Shown in pieces: positions 54,967 to 64,000 of a stretch of DNA of 64,000 nt. The translations under genes and the position numbers were made by a program. This stretch comes from Methanospirillum purgamenti. GTDB taxonomy: Archaea > Halobacteriota > Methanomicrobia > Methanomicrobiales > Methanospirillaceae. The stretch lies in NCBI RefSeq assembly GCF_018502485.1, contig NZ_CP075546.1; one strand, given 5' to 3'. Each line of letters starts with the position of its first letter. The stretch's first letter is position 1. The notes under the pieces are model-generated. The model did no database searches. It was given only the letters and a program-made list of their open reading frames with translations, and was not told where the DNA came from.

Positions 54967-57344
54967 CGAATACTCACTGCTTTGCCAACCGGATTTAATG
55001 ATACAGAGAATTCCGATGTTTTTAGATCCAGAATAATATCCTGATCGTTTTCATCACCGCCACCCCTTATATTCAACATTGGAACCCCAGAAACATCGTC
55101 CTCTATTCTTACCCATGCAGAATCATAATTGTCATCATCTCTAGAAAACGCAACAGGGACACCATTACTTCGGGCATTTTCGCAAATAGCCTTTAATGTA
55201 GTAATCCATTTTACCCAATTACTCTCTGTTGTTGGATCAATATGTAACAATACTGATTTTGCATTCGGTAAACCAGGAGTGAGGCCAAAGGTATTTACCG
55301 AATCCAAAGTGGACGAGACCTGTACCTGTGAACTACCGCCAACGGTATCATATCCGGATACCGGGATATTTGTTATGCCAACCACGAGATTATCTCCATC
55401 TCTTGAGATCGATATGGGAGGGAGAACTAGGGGGTATGAACCATCTGGTTGTTCTACGAAAACACCTCCGTTCTGATAGATGAAATCCTGCTGAGAGCGA
55501 TAATAATAATTCTTAGAGTTATATTCGAGGCCGCCAAGAGCGTTATTCGTAATAATTCCAGATTCAATCGTATTTGCTAATAGAACATATTCGGATTCAA
55601 ATTGATCATTTTCATTAAGGAGTGATACTTCAAAATGGAATGGAGTTTTTATATATTCATTTAACCCATATGCTGGATTTAATAAATCAAACCAAATTTC
55701 CTGATTATTATCAGCCGTAGATTTTTGAATATTTGATTTAATTACGAAATTTTCCATTATTTTATTGGAACCCTGATTTAAATCTAAAACAAGATCTGTC
55801 TGATATGTGACATAATAAGATGCCTCTTCAGGATCTAATCCAACAAGGTTTTCTTCATTATAATCCGCACTAATAATTTTTGGGATTGCCTTAATGTGAA
55901 TAGAAATATCATTATACTGGTCGTAGAGTTGGATACCATAATAATTATTTAACAAATCATTAAGGATCAATGGAGTGTGATATTCATTAGTAACATATCC
56001 AGTATCATCAAAACGGATGTAGAATTTTTCAATCGGTATATCACTTGAAGGATAGCTCTCACTATCAATAGGAGGAGTAAGATCACCTTTTAAATATTGA
56101 ATTGAACCAGAAAATTTTCCATTCTCCTGAACAGCAATTAGGATATCTCCTGGTTCAGAAAAACTCGGGAAATTTGAAATTTTTAACTCATTACCTGATT
56201 GATAACTATCAAGGATCCTCTGATCTCCTCCCCACCACACTATAGAATTTTCAGAAAAACCTGCCCCATAAATTCTAATTTCAGAGAATAAACTGGAATC
56301 CTTTGATCCTTGATTCGGAGTAATTCCCCATATTTCAGGAGATCTAATTTTGGTTGAATCTGGAAGAACGTACAACTTTTTACTCGCTGAACCACCACCT
56401 GGTTGTGGATTTATCACAGTTATTGGAACAATAGAAGGTATTATTGTTCCACCTACTGGTTCTTTATCTAAATATGAATCAAGATTACTAATTGTAATAG
56501 AACTTGAAGATACAACATCAAAATCAACATCTTCTACAAATTCATTATTTATGAATACTATTGATTTCCCATCAATAAATCCAGAACCACTTACTGATAT
56601 TCCAGAGGGATTGGTGGTCCCTGAACTAATAACAACATAAGCATGATTTAAACTAGAAATAACTGGAACTGGATTATCATCAGTAATTAACAAGTAAACT
56701 TCATTTGATTTTACGCCAAGCGTTTTCTTAGCATAAATATGGACGATTCCCGGCTTTGAATCTTCAGGAATAGTTACCTTAAATTCAGTTTCAGTCAGAC
56801 CACTTTCACTAACTTCATTTTCATTCAGAAATACATGTAAAATATCTTCATCAGTCCCAAACCCGGATCCAGTTAATGTTACACTCCCCCCAGTAGTTGA
56901 TAAAGAACCAGGACTAATACTATCAATTATAGGAGCATCAATTACCTTGAACACTGATGGATTGTTCTGAGTAACACCGGTTGCAGTAATATGCACCCGC
57001 TCCGATCTCTCCATCGGATTCACCATTACCGAACCAGATGAGCCAACCGGAGAAACCAACGAGAACCCACCAAACATACCTGAAGTTGTCGCTCCACCAG
57101 TTCCCATTCTTATTGACTGACTGATTGATGCACCGATTTGATTATTTAACCAAAGAGCATCCGTGCTCAATTTATAATCAAGGAACTGTTGTTTGATGTA
57201 ATCCATCTGTTCGATCTCATGTGTCCGGCCTTCAGATGGAACTACATAGGTAACATACAGAGATAACACAACGACTAACAAACCAAGAATCAGAATGAAT
57301 CCGATTACCTCGGAAAGACCGTCTTCACTGACCCGACCAGACAT
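54963..57344 (-). CDS. Pilin-like surface protein with IPT/TIG domains
   Basis: The protein is about 793 residues from ATG 57344; the frame also allows a TTG 21 nt upstream. The leader SEDGLSEVIGFILILGLLVVV is pilin-type. An N-terminal coiled region follows, then three IPT/TIG Ig-like units (ISPGSLSTTGGSVTLTGSGFG, ISVSGSGFIDGKSIVFINNE, ITPNQGSKDSSLFSEIRIYG). The C-terminal half is beta-rich and of unknown type, with no Cys. It is the first gene of the six-gene cluster, behind a strong promoter. Confidence 0.72.
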   Translation of the reverse strand: MSGRVSEDGLSEVIGFILILGLLVVVLSLYVTYVVPSEGRTHEIEQMDYIKQQFLDYKLSTDALWLNNQIGASISQSIRMGTGGATTSGMFGGFSLVSPVGSSGSVMVNPMERSERVHITATGVTQNNPSVFKVIDAPIIDSISPGSLSTTGGSVTLTGSGFGTDEDILHVFLNENEVSESGLTETEFKVTIPEDSKPGIVHIYAKKTLGVKSNEVYLLITDDNPVPVISSLNHAYVVISSGTTNPSGISVSGSGFIDGKSIVFINNEFVEDVDFDVVSSSSITISNLDSYLDKEPVGGTIIPSIVPITVINPQPGGGSASKKLYVLPDSTKIRSPEIWGITPNQGSKDSSLFSEIRIYGAGFSENSIVWWGGDQRILDSYQSGNELKISNFPSFSEPGDILIAVQENGKFSGSIQYLKGDLTPPIDSESYPSSDIPIEKFYIRFDDTGYVTNEYHTPLILNDLLNNYYGIQLYDQYNDISIHIKAIPKIISADYNEENLVGLDPEEASYYVTYQTDLVLDLNQGSNKIMENFVIKSNIQKSTADNNQEIWFDLLNPAYGLNEYIKTPFHFEVSLLNENDQFESEYVLLANTIESGIITNNALGGLEYNSKNYYYRSQQDFIYQNGGVFVEQPDGSYPLVLPPISISRDGDNLVVGITNIPVSGYDTVGGSSQVQVSSTLDSVNTFGLTPGLPNAKSVLLHIDPTTESNWVKWITTLKAICENARSNGVPVAFSRDDDNYDSAWVRIEDDVSGVPMLNIRGGGDENDQDIILDLKTSEFSVSLNPVGKAVSIR

Positions 57345-57502
57345 GGCTATTGCATGAGTTATCAACCTCTTAAGGGATATACATTTCAGCAGAAAAACAC
57401 AAGCAGAAAATACGGATTAATCCAAATAAATTCCAAATATACTCCCATAATGTTTTATTTTACCATATAACCTCAATTAGCACATTTTAAAATACACGTA
57501 CA

Positions 57503-57547
57503 GACGGCCGGAGACAGCCTGTTTCCATGTACCCCACTATTTATATA
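57503..57547 (-). promoter_or_regulatory. Promoter and 5' hairpin of the pilin-like cluster
   Basis: TATATAAATAG at 57547-57537 (minus) with a preceding G-rich BRE-like stretch is one of the strongest TATA elements in the window. Transcription would start near 57515. Directly there, ACAGGC and GTCTGT (57525-57503) form a 6-bp stem around an 11-nt loop. The leader to ATG 57344 would be about 170 nt. The rest of 57366-57815 shows no gene. Confidence 0.55.
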
Positions 57548-57815
57548 CCCCCATATCCGGAACAAATACCGGCCCTCTACAGAATCGGTTTCCTTTGGAT
57601 GTAGGCAAAATAAAGGCCAATTCGAAAATATTCTGGCACCCCATATAAACATAGAATTAAATCTCCCAAATTAACCCCCAAATCAGAAAATAACCCCAAA
57701 ATAGATCATGAAAAAGCCTTCGTTCCGATAGGAATACTTCAACCTATTGGGAACGTCATAATCCCACTTTACAGGAAAGGTATATTGAATATCGATTTGA
57801 AATAAACGAATATCT

Positions 57816-57907
57816 GTCCCAAAGTTCATCAAGTATCGTTTTATCCACGATCCGATTTGATAAGATAAGAGTTAGCTCTCGAACCTTGTTTCGAAGACTC
57901 TCATCCG
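57816..57907 (-). repeat. Truncated third copy of the Rpn-like 3' repeat
   Basis: This 92-bp remnant matches the part of the nuclease gene encoding TILDELW and the preceding SNRIV segment. It is cut at 57816 and ends where copy 2 begins. It is the most eroded of three tandem units. Confidence 0.7.
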
Positions 57908-57928
57908 GAAAGGAAAAAAGGGATAAGG

Positions 57929-58254
57929 CTACTGATGAACTAGTTTCTCAAGGGAACGGATGGTGGGAAGATCTAAACCAGTTGCTTTCATAACAAAATC
58001 ATCATCCATACCCAGGGATAGGGGGTTTTTGGCAACTTCGATCGTCCCTTCCTCTTTACCTTCTTTTTTTCTTCAATTTTTCCTTCTATTTTTCCTTTTT
58101 TCATCCCTTTCTCTTCGGCGTATTTTATCACTTTCAGCATTTGAAGCTCCTCCCAAAGTTCATCGAGTATGGTTTTATTAACAATTCGGTTAGACAAGAT
58201 AAGAGTTAGCTCACGAACCTTGTTTCGAAAACTCTCATCCGGAAAGGAGTAAAA
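57929..58254 (-). pseudogene. Tandem partial copy of the adjacent Rpn-like nuclease gene 3' end
   Basis: The stretch repeats the last third of the neighbouring gene: SNRIVNKTILDELWEELQMLKV, then a KGKIEGKIEE-type tract, then VMKATGLDLPTIRSLEKL before a stop at 57929. A frameshift in the T-rich tract near 58060 breaks the frame, so no full protein is made. Its upstream end joins directly to the 3' flank of the intact gene (CCGGATGAGAG boundary), as expected for tandem duplication. Confidence 0.8.
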
Positions 58255-58263
58255 GGGATGAGG

Positions 58264-59142
58264 CTACTGACGAGTTAGTTTCTCAAGGGACCGGATTGTG
58301 GGGAGATCTAGACCAGTCGCTTTCATAACAAAATCAGCATCCATACCCAGGGATAGGAGGTTTTTGGCAACTTCGATCGTCCCTTCCTCTTTACCTTTCA
58401 TTATCCCTTTTTCTATTCCTTTTTCCATTCCTTTTTCTATTCCTTTTTCTATTCCTTTTTCAATCCCTTTCTCTTCGGCGTATTTTATCACTTTCAGCAT
58501 TTGAAGTTCCTCCCAAAGTTCATCAAGTATCGTTTTATCTACGATCCGGTTAGATAAGATAAGAGTAAGCTCACGAACCTTGTTTCGAAGACTCTCATCC
58601 GGAAGATTCTTTTCAAGTTCTATTGTTTTCCGGAGCAAGGTTCCTGCCGACTCAGCACTCTTCATAAGGGGAAGGAAAATCATCTCCAGTTCATTCACCG
58701 GTTCTCCTCTACCCAGAGCGGATTGAATTTCTTCAAGGAGTGAGTCTCCATCCCTATCTTGAAAGACAATCTGTAGTACACTATACTGTAGATTACCAGT
58801 ATCTAATACCTTTGTTCCTGGTAAACCATCAGATGGAGTAAGGACCACCGTATGGATCCTTTTCTTATACCGCTTGTATAACCGGAGATCATAATGAGCA
58901 AACCGGATCAAGTCTCCAATAGAAAGATGGGTCTCCTCTTCAAGATGAAGGATTGAACCATCCTGAAGGAGAAAGTTGAGATCCATCATGTCGTCGGTTG
59001 TCTCAACTTCGGCAATTTCGGTCTCCATAAAACTGACAATGGGAGGGAGATCAAGACCGAGAAAATCCAGAGATTTGTTATGGAAAAGAGAGAATGCCTC
59101 TTTCAGGACCAGATCATAATTATTGTGGTGAATTTTTTTCAT
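58264..59142 (-). CDS. Rpn-like PD-(D/E)XK recombination-promoting nuclease / putative transposase
   Basis: The 292-residue protein of the Rpn/transposase-31-like group has MMDLNFLLQDGSILHLEEET, where D and LEEE fit a degenerate D-x(n)-E-x-K/E nuclease core, followed by HYDLRLYKRYKKRIHTVVL. The C-terminus contains (GIEKG)n repeats and ends DLPTIRSLEKLTRQ. Such proteins promote DNA rearrangement. Two decaying copies of its 3' end follow in tandem. Its start ATG is at 59140-59142. Confidence 0.7.
   Translation of the reverse strand: MKKIHHNNYDLVLKEAFSLFHNKSLDFLGLDLPPIVSFMETEIAEVETTDDMMDLNFLLQDGSILHLEEETHLSIGDLIRFAHYDLRLYKRYKKRIHTVVLTPSDGLPGTKVLDTGNLQYSVLQIVFQDRDGDSLLEEIQSALGRGEPVNELEMIFLPLMKSAESAGTLLRKTIELEKNLPDESLRNKVRELTLILSNRIVDKTILDELWEELQMLKVIKYAEEKGIEKGIEKGIEKGMEKGIEKGIMKGKEEGTIEVAKNLLSLGMDADFVMKATGLDLPTIRSLEKLTRQ
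58398..58470 (-). repeat. 12-bp microsatellite encoding (GIEK)n
   Basis: A 12-nt unit close to ATTCCTTTTTCT is repeated about six times. Each unit encodes four residues of the Gly-Ile-Glu-Lys linker, so gain or loss of units keeps the frame. The corresponding region in the pseudogene copy differs and is frameshifted. Confidence 0.75.
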
Positions 59143-59343
59143 GAAGGCCCAAAAACTCTGGAGATCATGAGATTAGTATTATTCGGTTTTTCACTAGATT
59201 GGATTTTTCTGAATCAGGATAGTCTGTCAAAAAGGAAAATCATATTAAAAAACCAAAGAGATCTTGTTTTGTGAATGGAAAATATATAAAATAAAAAATA
59301 TTTAGGCAACAAAAACTGAAGGTTTATACCTGTCCAAAAAAGG

Positions 59344-60165
59344 TCAGGTGATCCGAAGACCTGACTGATAATCAAATGCTTTCGAGAATGTAATTATCCC
59401 CCCAGAGACCGATGCTTTATCTTTCATGGTATTTGTTGCCGAAGTCTTATTCCATGAGCTCCCATCACTCCTTCCCTCCATGATATCTGCAGAAAATTCT
59501 GTTGTTACCGATCCCACAGCATATCCAAGACTAGACGCAGGATTCGGAGTTAAATCAATCCGGTAAGATAGAGCTGACGGAACTGAACCATCAGCAGCCA
59601 CAATTCTAGATTTAGCAGACGTTGAAACCTGTGCACTATTTACATTCAATAGGGAACTACGTGCACGGACCGTGTTACAGAACGCCGGCGCTGAAGCTGA
59701 AGAGTCAGATGCAAAAACACACCGACCAATGTTGTCAGAATCAGAATAATTGCCTCCGGTGCTCATCACCAGATACTCATCTGCAACCAGGTGACTACCT
59801 TCCATACTCTCGTAGGTAAATACCTTGTCAGTCTCGAAATTATACAGCCCACTGGACTTGTTTCGTGAATCAAAATCTAGAGAACTACTCAGTAACAAAT
59901 GTCCGCCATTGGTTATCATAGAATCCTTGTATAATAGCGAGGCGAGTGTCTCATCAGGTCCAAATTTTTTACCCTCTAATGTCCCTCCAGATATTGTCCA
60001 GCTCATCTCTGTATCAGTTCTCACAAATCCTATCACATCGATCAAAGTTGTGATTGAGAATACCTGATTCTCCGGAGTCGCGTTTGGCAAAAAGTCTCCC
60101 CAAATCGGAACAGGTATTAAAAATAATGCCATAATGGCAACTACATATAGACGTATCCAATACAT
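59344..60165 (-). CDS. Secreted surface protein, short paralogue of the protein encoded at 62885-64000
   Basis: The 273-residue protein has a signal peptide ending near IWGDF. The mature part is beta-rich, with ENQVFSITTLIDVIGFV, RCVFASDSSASAPAFCN, KDKASVSGGIITFSKAF and YQSGL shared with the 371-residue neighbour. It has one Cys pair. It lacks the 110-residue insertion of the longer paralogue. GGGGTGGGG lies before the ATG. It is probably an envelope or sheath-type component. Confidence 0.7.
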   Translation of the reverse strand: MYWIRLYVVAIMALFLIPVPIWGDFLPNATPENQVFSITTLIDVIGFVRTDTEMSWTISGGTLEGKKFGPDETLASLLYKDSMITNGGHLLLSSSLDFDSRNKSSGLYNFETDKVFTYESMEGSHLVADEYLVMSTGGNYSDSDNIGRCVFASDSSASAPAFCNTVRARSSLLNVNSAQVSTSAKSRIVAADGSVPSALSYRIDLTPNPASSLGYAVGSVTTEFSADIMEGRSDGSSWNKTSATNTMKDKASVSGGIITFSKAFDYQSGLRIT

Positions 60166-60245
60166 ACCCCACCCCAGTGCAAATGTATACTCACGAGGAG
60201 AGTATTTGATAGTTATGTAGAGTAAAAATTAGAGAAAAGAGATGA

Positions 60246-62723
60246 TTATATATAGTACTTTTCTATTTGGGACTCATCTACCTCAAAAGTCTCATTCGTT
60301 TCAATAATCCGGTATGGTCCGGTTGCATGAACATCATAAGGTGAATTCGTCGTTGAATAGGGAAGAGTGAATGTGTTGTTGACACTCTGTTGCCGGTAGG
60401 TAAAATTACGGCCCTGGTTTGTAACAAGAGGGAGTTCTATCGTTCCGGTTCCGGGGATGGTGTGTCCCTTGACATGTTCAAATATCTTTATGTGATGGAT
60501 CTCATCTGCTTTTTTACCAGAAACTACACTACTTGACTCGTAAACTAACCGAAATGTAGAGATAGCAGGGAGATTGATCGTTGAACGAGTAGAATTAAAG
60601 GATACGATTTCTGTTTTTCTCGAACGTAGACCATTAGTGTTTAATATTTGAGAGAAACCAGATGGGTTATTTTTTTGAATGAGATTATAAGTTTTTCCAT
60701 TTATCAGAATTTCATCATATCTCACTGAATTGTTCTCTTTTGCCTGTATTTCAGAACCGTCAAAAAAATATAACCGGGCAAATAACGATTTGAAAAATGA
60801 ATCTTTTAATCCATTTGCTACAAGCACCAAATTATGACCTGAATCTATTTGTGAATAAAGCGGAAGAATGCGATTATTGCTTCCCTCATAAGCGGAAGTA
60901 GTATCCGCTCCTATTATATCGGTAAAAAGATCTGAACTGGAAATAAAATATTTTTCCCTCTTTTTATCCAATTTTTTATCTATATCTGGATTATAGTGAG
61001 AAGTATATTCGTTACTAGGATATGTACCTAAAAATATGGAGGAAGAGGGTATTCTTTTACCTATACCCAAAACTTTTAATCCTTGATTTACACCAGAACC
61101 TACTGTGTATACATCTTTCGGATATAAGAAATTATTCTTCGAATAGATTGTATGATAATCAAATCCATAATTCGGAGTCGAATCATTCATCCATAATAAT
61201 GCAGATTTCCAATCCTCTGCATATAATTCTTTTGAAGGAATATCAACAGTTACATATGTATTTAATGGTAAAAATGAGAGAAATGCAAATAACAGGAGAA
61301 CAATAATCATGCAAATTAATCCAATGGGACAAATTTTAATTTTCGAGATAGTTGAAGAGTAACTAGATCGAAATAGAATAGGACCATTATTAGTTTTTTT
61401 ATGCCATTTTTGACAGATTTTTTCAGACATCCATGATAGTGCTACTCCTGAAAGAAAAGTGGCACAAATAGCACCATAGTATTGATAACGTGCCTGTTGA
61501 ATAGAAAGTCCAAGTAAAACAACACTCCATAATATTGAGAGAAAGACATAATCACGTCTTTGAGCATGAAATCTCATAATCAAAAGAATTAAGCCAATTA
61601 CTAATAGAGGAATGGCCAGATTATAAATATATAATGTTGTACCGGGTACCATCATTCCCAATTCTTCAATATTTTCATCGAGACGTGCAGCAAATATGAA
61701 TCCATAAAGAGCATCGAAGAGAATCTGCCAAATATCCAAAATTTTGCTATATATTATTCCGATGCATAGAATACCCAATGGGAGTAGGACAAGAAGAATA
61801 TTCCTTATTTTCTTTTTATGTAAATTTGATAAAATGAATAAAAAGCAATTCCCGATTATCAATAATAATCCGATATACACATGTCCAATTGAATAATCAC
61901 GCAAATGAAATCCCTGGTGATGAATTCCAGTTAACAAAAAAAAGAGTGTAAAAACCCCAAATGAGATAATATTTACCAGACATAACTTTTGAAAAGCGTT
62001 AGAATTATGTAGAAACAGGGGGTAGAGTAAGGTAAATAGGGTAATAATAAATGCAAAGAGAAGCATGGTGGGCATGTTCATTATTCCAGCATAATAGACA
62101 ACACCTGCGATGACAGCTAATAACACAACTTTTGGAGAAATACCAAATTTTTGTGAATCACTACGAGAAAACTCAATTAAAAGATATATATATAGAGTGA
62201 TAAAAAGGGTTGAAAGAACGGATTCAAGTAAGTGATGATCCGGATATCCATACATTGAACGGAATTGATACTCTCCGCTAATACATGCAATCATGAATGC
62301 AGAACATAACCCGGCTTTTGTATCAATTATTTTTTTACCAATAACATATGCAAGAGGGATCATACATATGGATAATAGAGGAGGAACGAATGAACTGCAA
62401 CGTATTATTTCTGTTGTTGTTTGTGAATTCCCGAGAATACAAATGAATGCAGTAATAAGTGGAAATAATGGACCCCAATTATTAATTCTTCCGGTTGGGT
62501 ATTGATTCATAGGGTCATACCATGGATATGATGGAAAATTCGGAATTATTTGCTCAACAAGGTGAATATTATACCATGCATCACCTCCAAAAACCCAAGG
62601 AAATATTCCCGAATTAACTTCTGATAAGGTCTGATACCGTAGCCATAAATCAAAGAGCATGAAGAGAATAAGTAAAATTAAGACTATTGAATGATTTTTA
62701 AGGATTTTTAATATTTGAAACAT
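60246..62723 (-). CDS. aglB: AglB/STT3-type oligosaccharyltransferase lacking WWDYG
   Basis: The 825-residue protein has about 13 membrane helices in the N-terminal half. GGDAWYNIHL (the first DxD-type motif) and YGYPDHHLLE (DHH) are present. The soluble C-terminal part ends RIIETNETFEV with the usual GHTIPGTGTIELPLVTN region. AglB transfers lipid-linked glycans to Asn in N-x-S/T. At residues 530-545, where homologues read SWWDYG, the sequence is VYTVGSGVNQGLKVLGI. The acceptor-binding motif is therefore missing, which suggests altered specificity or loss of activity. It lies between two surface-protein genes. Confidence 0.82.
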   Translation of the reverse strand: MFQILKILKNHSIVLILLILFMLFDLWLRYQTLSEVNSGIFPWVFGGDAWYNIHLVEQIIPNFPSYPWYDPMNQYPTGRINNWGPLFPLITAFICILGNSQTTTEIIRCSSFVPPLLSICMIPLAYVIGKKIIDTKAGLCSAFMIACISGEYQFRSMYGYPDHHLLESVLSTLFITLYIYLLIEFSRSDSQKFGISPKVVLLAVIAGVVYYAGIMNMPTMLLFAFIITLFTLLYPLFLHNSNAFQKLCLVNIISFGVFTLFFLLTGIHHQGFHLRDYSIGHVYIGLLLIIGNCFLFILSNLHKKKIRNILLVLLPLGILCIGIIYSKILDIWQILFDALYGFIFAARLDENIEELGMMVPGTTLYIYNLAIPLLVIGLILLIMRFHAQRRDYVFLSILWSVVLLGLSIQQARYQYYGAICATFLSGVALSWMSEKICQKWHKKTNNGPILFRSSYSSTISKIKICPIGLICMIIVLLLFAFLSFLPLNTYVTVDIPSKELYAEDWKSALLWMNDSTPNYGFDYHTIYSKNNFLYPKDVYTVGSGVNQGLKVLGIGKRIPSSSIFLGTYPSNEYTSHYNPDIDKKLDKKREKYFISSSDLFTDIIGADTTSAYEGSNNRILPLYSQIDSGHNLVLVANGLKDSFFKSLFARLYFFDGSEIQAKENNSVRYDEILINGKTYNLIQKNNPSGFSQILNTNGLRSRKTEIVSFNSTRSTINLPAISTFRLVYESSSVVSGKKADEIHHIKIFEHVKGHTIPGTGTIELPLVTNQGRNFTYRQQSVNNTFTLPYSTTNSPYDVHATGPYRIIETNETFEVDESQIEKYYI

Positions 62724-62884
62724 TATTATTATTATTACATTGCTGTTTAGACAAATAATATTGCTTCATTATACATCTAAAATCGTGTTGAAAAACTAAA
62801 AAGAAGGCACGATAATTAAAATAAAAACACGGAATCTGAAAGATATAATAAAAATGCTAAAAAAGAAAATCAGAGATTTAAGTA

Positions 62885-64000
62885 TTAGAACTTAAATCCT
62901 GATTCGTAGTTAAAGGTCTTCTGGAAGTTCTTGATTCCGCCAGTGACGGATGCAGAGTCCTTCCAGTTGTTGGTTGCTGAGGTCTCGTCATTGGTTCCGC
63001 GTGCTTCCATGATAGAGCCGCCGAACATGGTCTTGACAGTTCCGTCTGCAAATCCACTGCCAGAGTTGCTGTCAGGGGTGACTGCGATCTGGTAGTTGAG
63101 CATTGCCGGGACGGTACCTTCATTTGCAACACTGCGGACAGCTCCCTTGGTGGAGATCTGTGCACTGTTGATGTTAACGAGTTCGCTCTTTGCCTTGACG
63201 ACATTACAGAATGCCGGGAAGTACTCGCTTGCAGAGGATGCAAAGACACAGCGGATGGTGTCTGCTGCAAGTTCGTAGTTGCCTGCAACATCAAGAGTCC
63301 ACTCTTCTGCACCAACAAGGTGTGCACCTTCAGTGCTTGCATAGGTCAGAACTTTCTCAACTTCGAGGTTGGAAAGGCCCTTGCCCTTGTTCTGTGAGTC
63401 GAAGTCGATATTCTTGTTGAGTGAGAGCTTGCCACCGTTGCTGCGGAGAGAGTCGGTCCAGGTCAGGATCATAATCTCTTCGGTTGGGTTGAGCTTGCTG
63501 TTGTGAATTGCACCGTAGTCGTGGGAAGTGCTGGTAGTGTAATCTGCAAGTTCAGCTTTCAGATCTCCAACTGTGAATCCTGGGAAGTTTGCTTCATCAA
63601 TGAATGTTGAATCCTTAACTCCCTGTGGGATTGAAATGCTGTTGATCAGGCCAGCAGCACTGGTTCCATTAACAACTGAAACAGGCTTGCTACCATAGCC
63701 CTTTAATGCGTTTAATGCAGTAAGAAGATCATTAACAGTTGCATCGTCATTCCCATATTCTGCAACAAGGGCAGCTAATGTGACATCGTCACCAGTATAG
63801 GTAGTGGTGGTGATATCCTGGCTGTCAAGGGTCCACTGCATTTCGCTTTCTTCGCTTACTGCTCCAGTGACATCGATAAGGGTGTCAATGGTAAAAATCT
63901 GGTTTTCTGGAACCTGGTTTGGCAGACGGTCTGCTGCTGCAAATCCGCTGACTGCAACCAGTGCAACCAGTGCAAGAACAATTGCGTATCCGAACTTCAC
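62885..64000 (-). CDS. Secreted surface protein, candidate envelope or sheath component (5' end at window edge)
   Basis: The 371-residue frame begins with GTG at the last base of the window; whether the true start lies further upstream cannot be seen. A signal peptide (LVALVAVSGFAAADR) precedes a beta-rich mature protein of about 35 kDa. It contains ENQIFTIDTLIDVTGAV, RCVFASSASEYFPAFCN and a 110-residue insertion (about 80-190) absent from its paralogue at 59344-60165. Size, signal and surface context suit a Methanospirillum sheath or envelope protein, but that is inference. Confidence 0.65.
   Translation of the reverse strand: MKFGYAIVLALVALVAVSGFAAADRLPNQVPENQIFTIDTLIDVTGAVSEESEMQWTLDSQDITTTTYTGDDVTLAALVAEYGNDDATVNDLLTALNALKGYGSKPVSVVNGTSAAGLINSISIPQGVKDSTFIDEANFPGFTVGDLKAELADYTTSTSHDYGAIHNSKLNPTEEIMILTWTDSLRSNGGKLSLNKNIDFDSQNKGKGLSNLEVEKVLTYASTEGAHLVGAEEWTLDVAGNYELAADTIRCVFASSASEYFPAFCNVVKAKSELVNINSAQISTKGAVRSVANEGTVPAMLNYQIAVTPDSNSGSGFADGTVKTMFGGSIMEARGTNDETSATNNWKDSASVTGGIKNFQKTFNYESGFKF

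Noticed and set aside
58398..58470. Regular short repeats that could suggest a CRISPR array
   Set aside because: Units are 12 bp and contiguous without spacers and lie in a coding frame; it is a coding microsatellite.

Overview
The window comes from a hydrogenotrophic methanogenic archaeon of the Methanomicrobiales, most probably Methanospirillum or a close relative. The evidence is an F420-reducing hydrogenase operon (frhADGB), the methanogen cofactor genes mptA and mfnE, archaeal information-processing genes (rpoL, aIF2-beta, aEF-1-beta, fibrillarin/Nop5, Cbf5, a 7S SRP RNA) and a PGF-CTERM S-layer glycoprotein. The genus call rests on remembered protein similarity; no database search was run.

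Bases 1-31,300 are mainly housekeeping. In order they hold a cut-off secreted protein, AMP phosphorylase, a large S-layer glycoprotein, tRNA-Gln, a TctA-like permease with nop5 and flpA, hemD with cbf5, tRNA-Ser and a leuA-leuC-leuD-leuB operon whose leuA reading frame has lost its normal start. They continue with iorAB, tRNA-Ile, an archaeal MiaB-like enzyme, nadX-nadA-nadC, a GntP permease, a TlpA/CcdA redox pair, a secreted phospholipase D-like protein, mfnE, a small zinc ribbon with aEF-1-beta, mdh downstream of the SRP RNA, a zinc-finger methyltransferase, and tRNAs with anticodons CAT and GTT.

Bases 31,300-46,400 carry a small HTH/membrane-protein pair, two M24 peptidases, an AAA ATPase, a metallo-beta-lactamase-fold protein, rpoL, aIF2-beta, mptA, an orphan membrane-anchored HepT-like protein, frhADGB, a HepT/MntA toxin-antitoxin pair and an ATPase-nuclease fusion.

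Bases 46,600-64,000 form a cell-surface island, nearly all on the minus strand. Six consecutive genes each begin with an archaeal type IV pilin-like N-terminus but carry different extracellular modules: IPT/TIG, PKD, seven Cys-containing repeats, LamG-like, and a polymer-forming beta domain present twice. Next come an Rpn-like nuclease gene with decaying tandem copies of its own 3' end, two paralogous secreted proteins (candidate envelope or sheath proteins), and between them an AglB/STT3-type oligosaccharyltransferase that lacks the WWDYG motif. The island reads as a surface-structure and glycosylation locus and is the part of the window most likely to hide an undescribed system.
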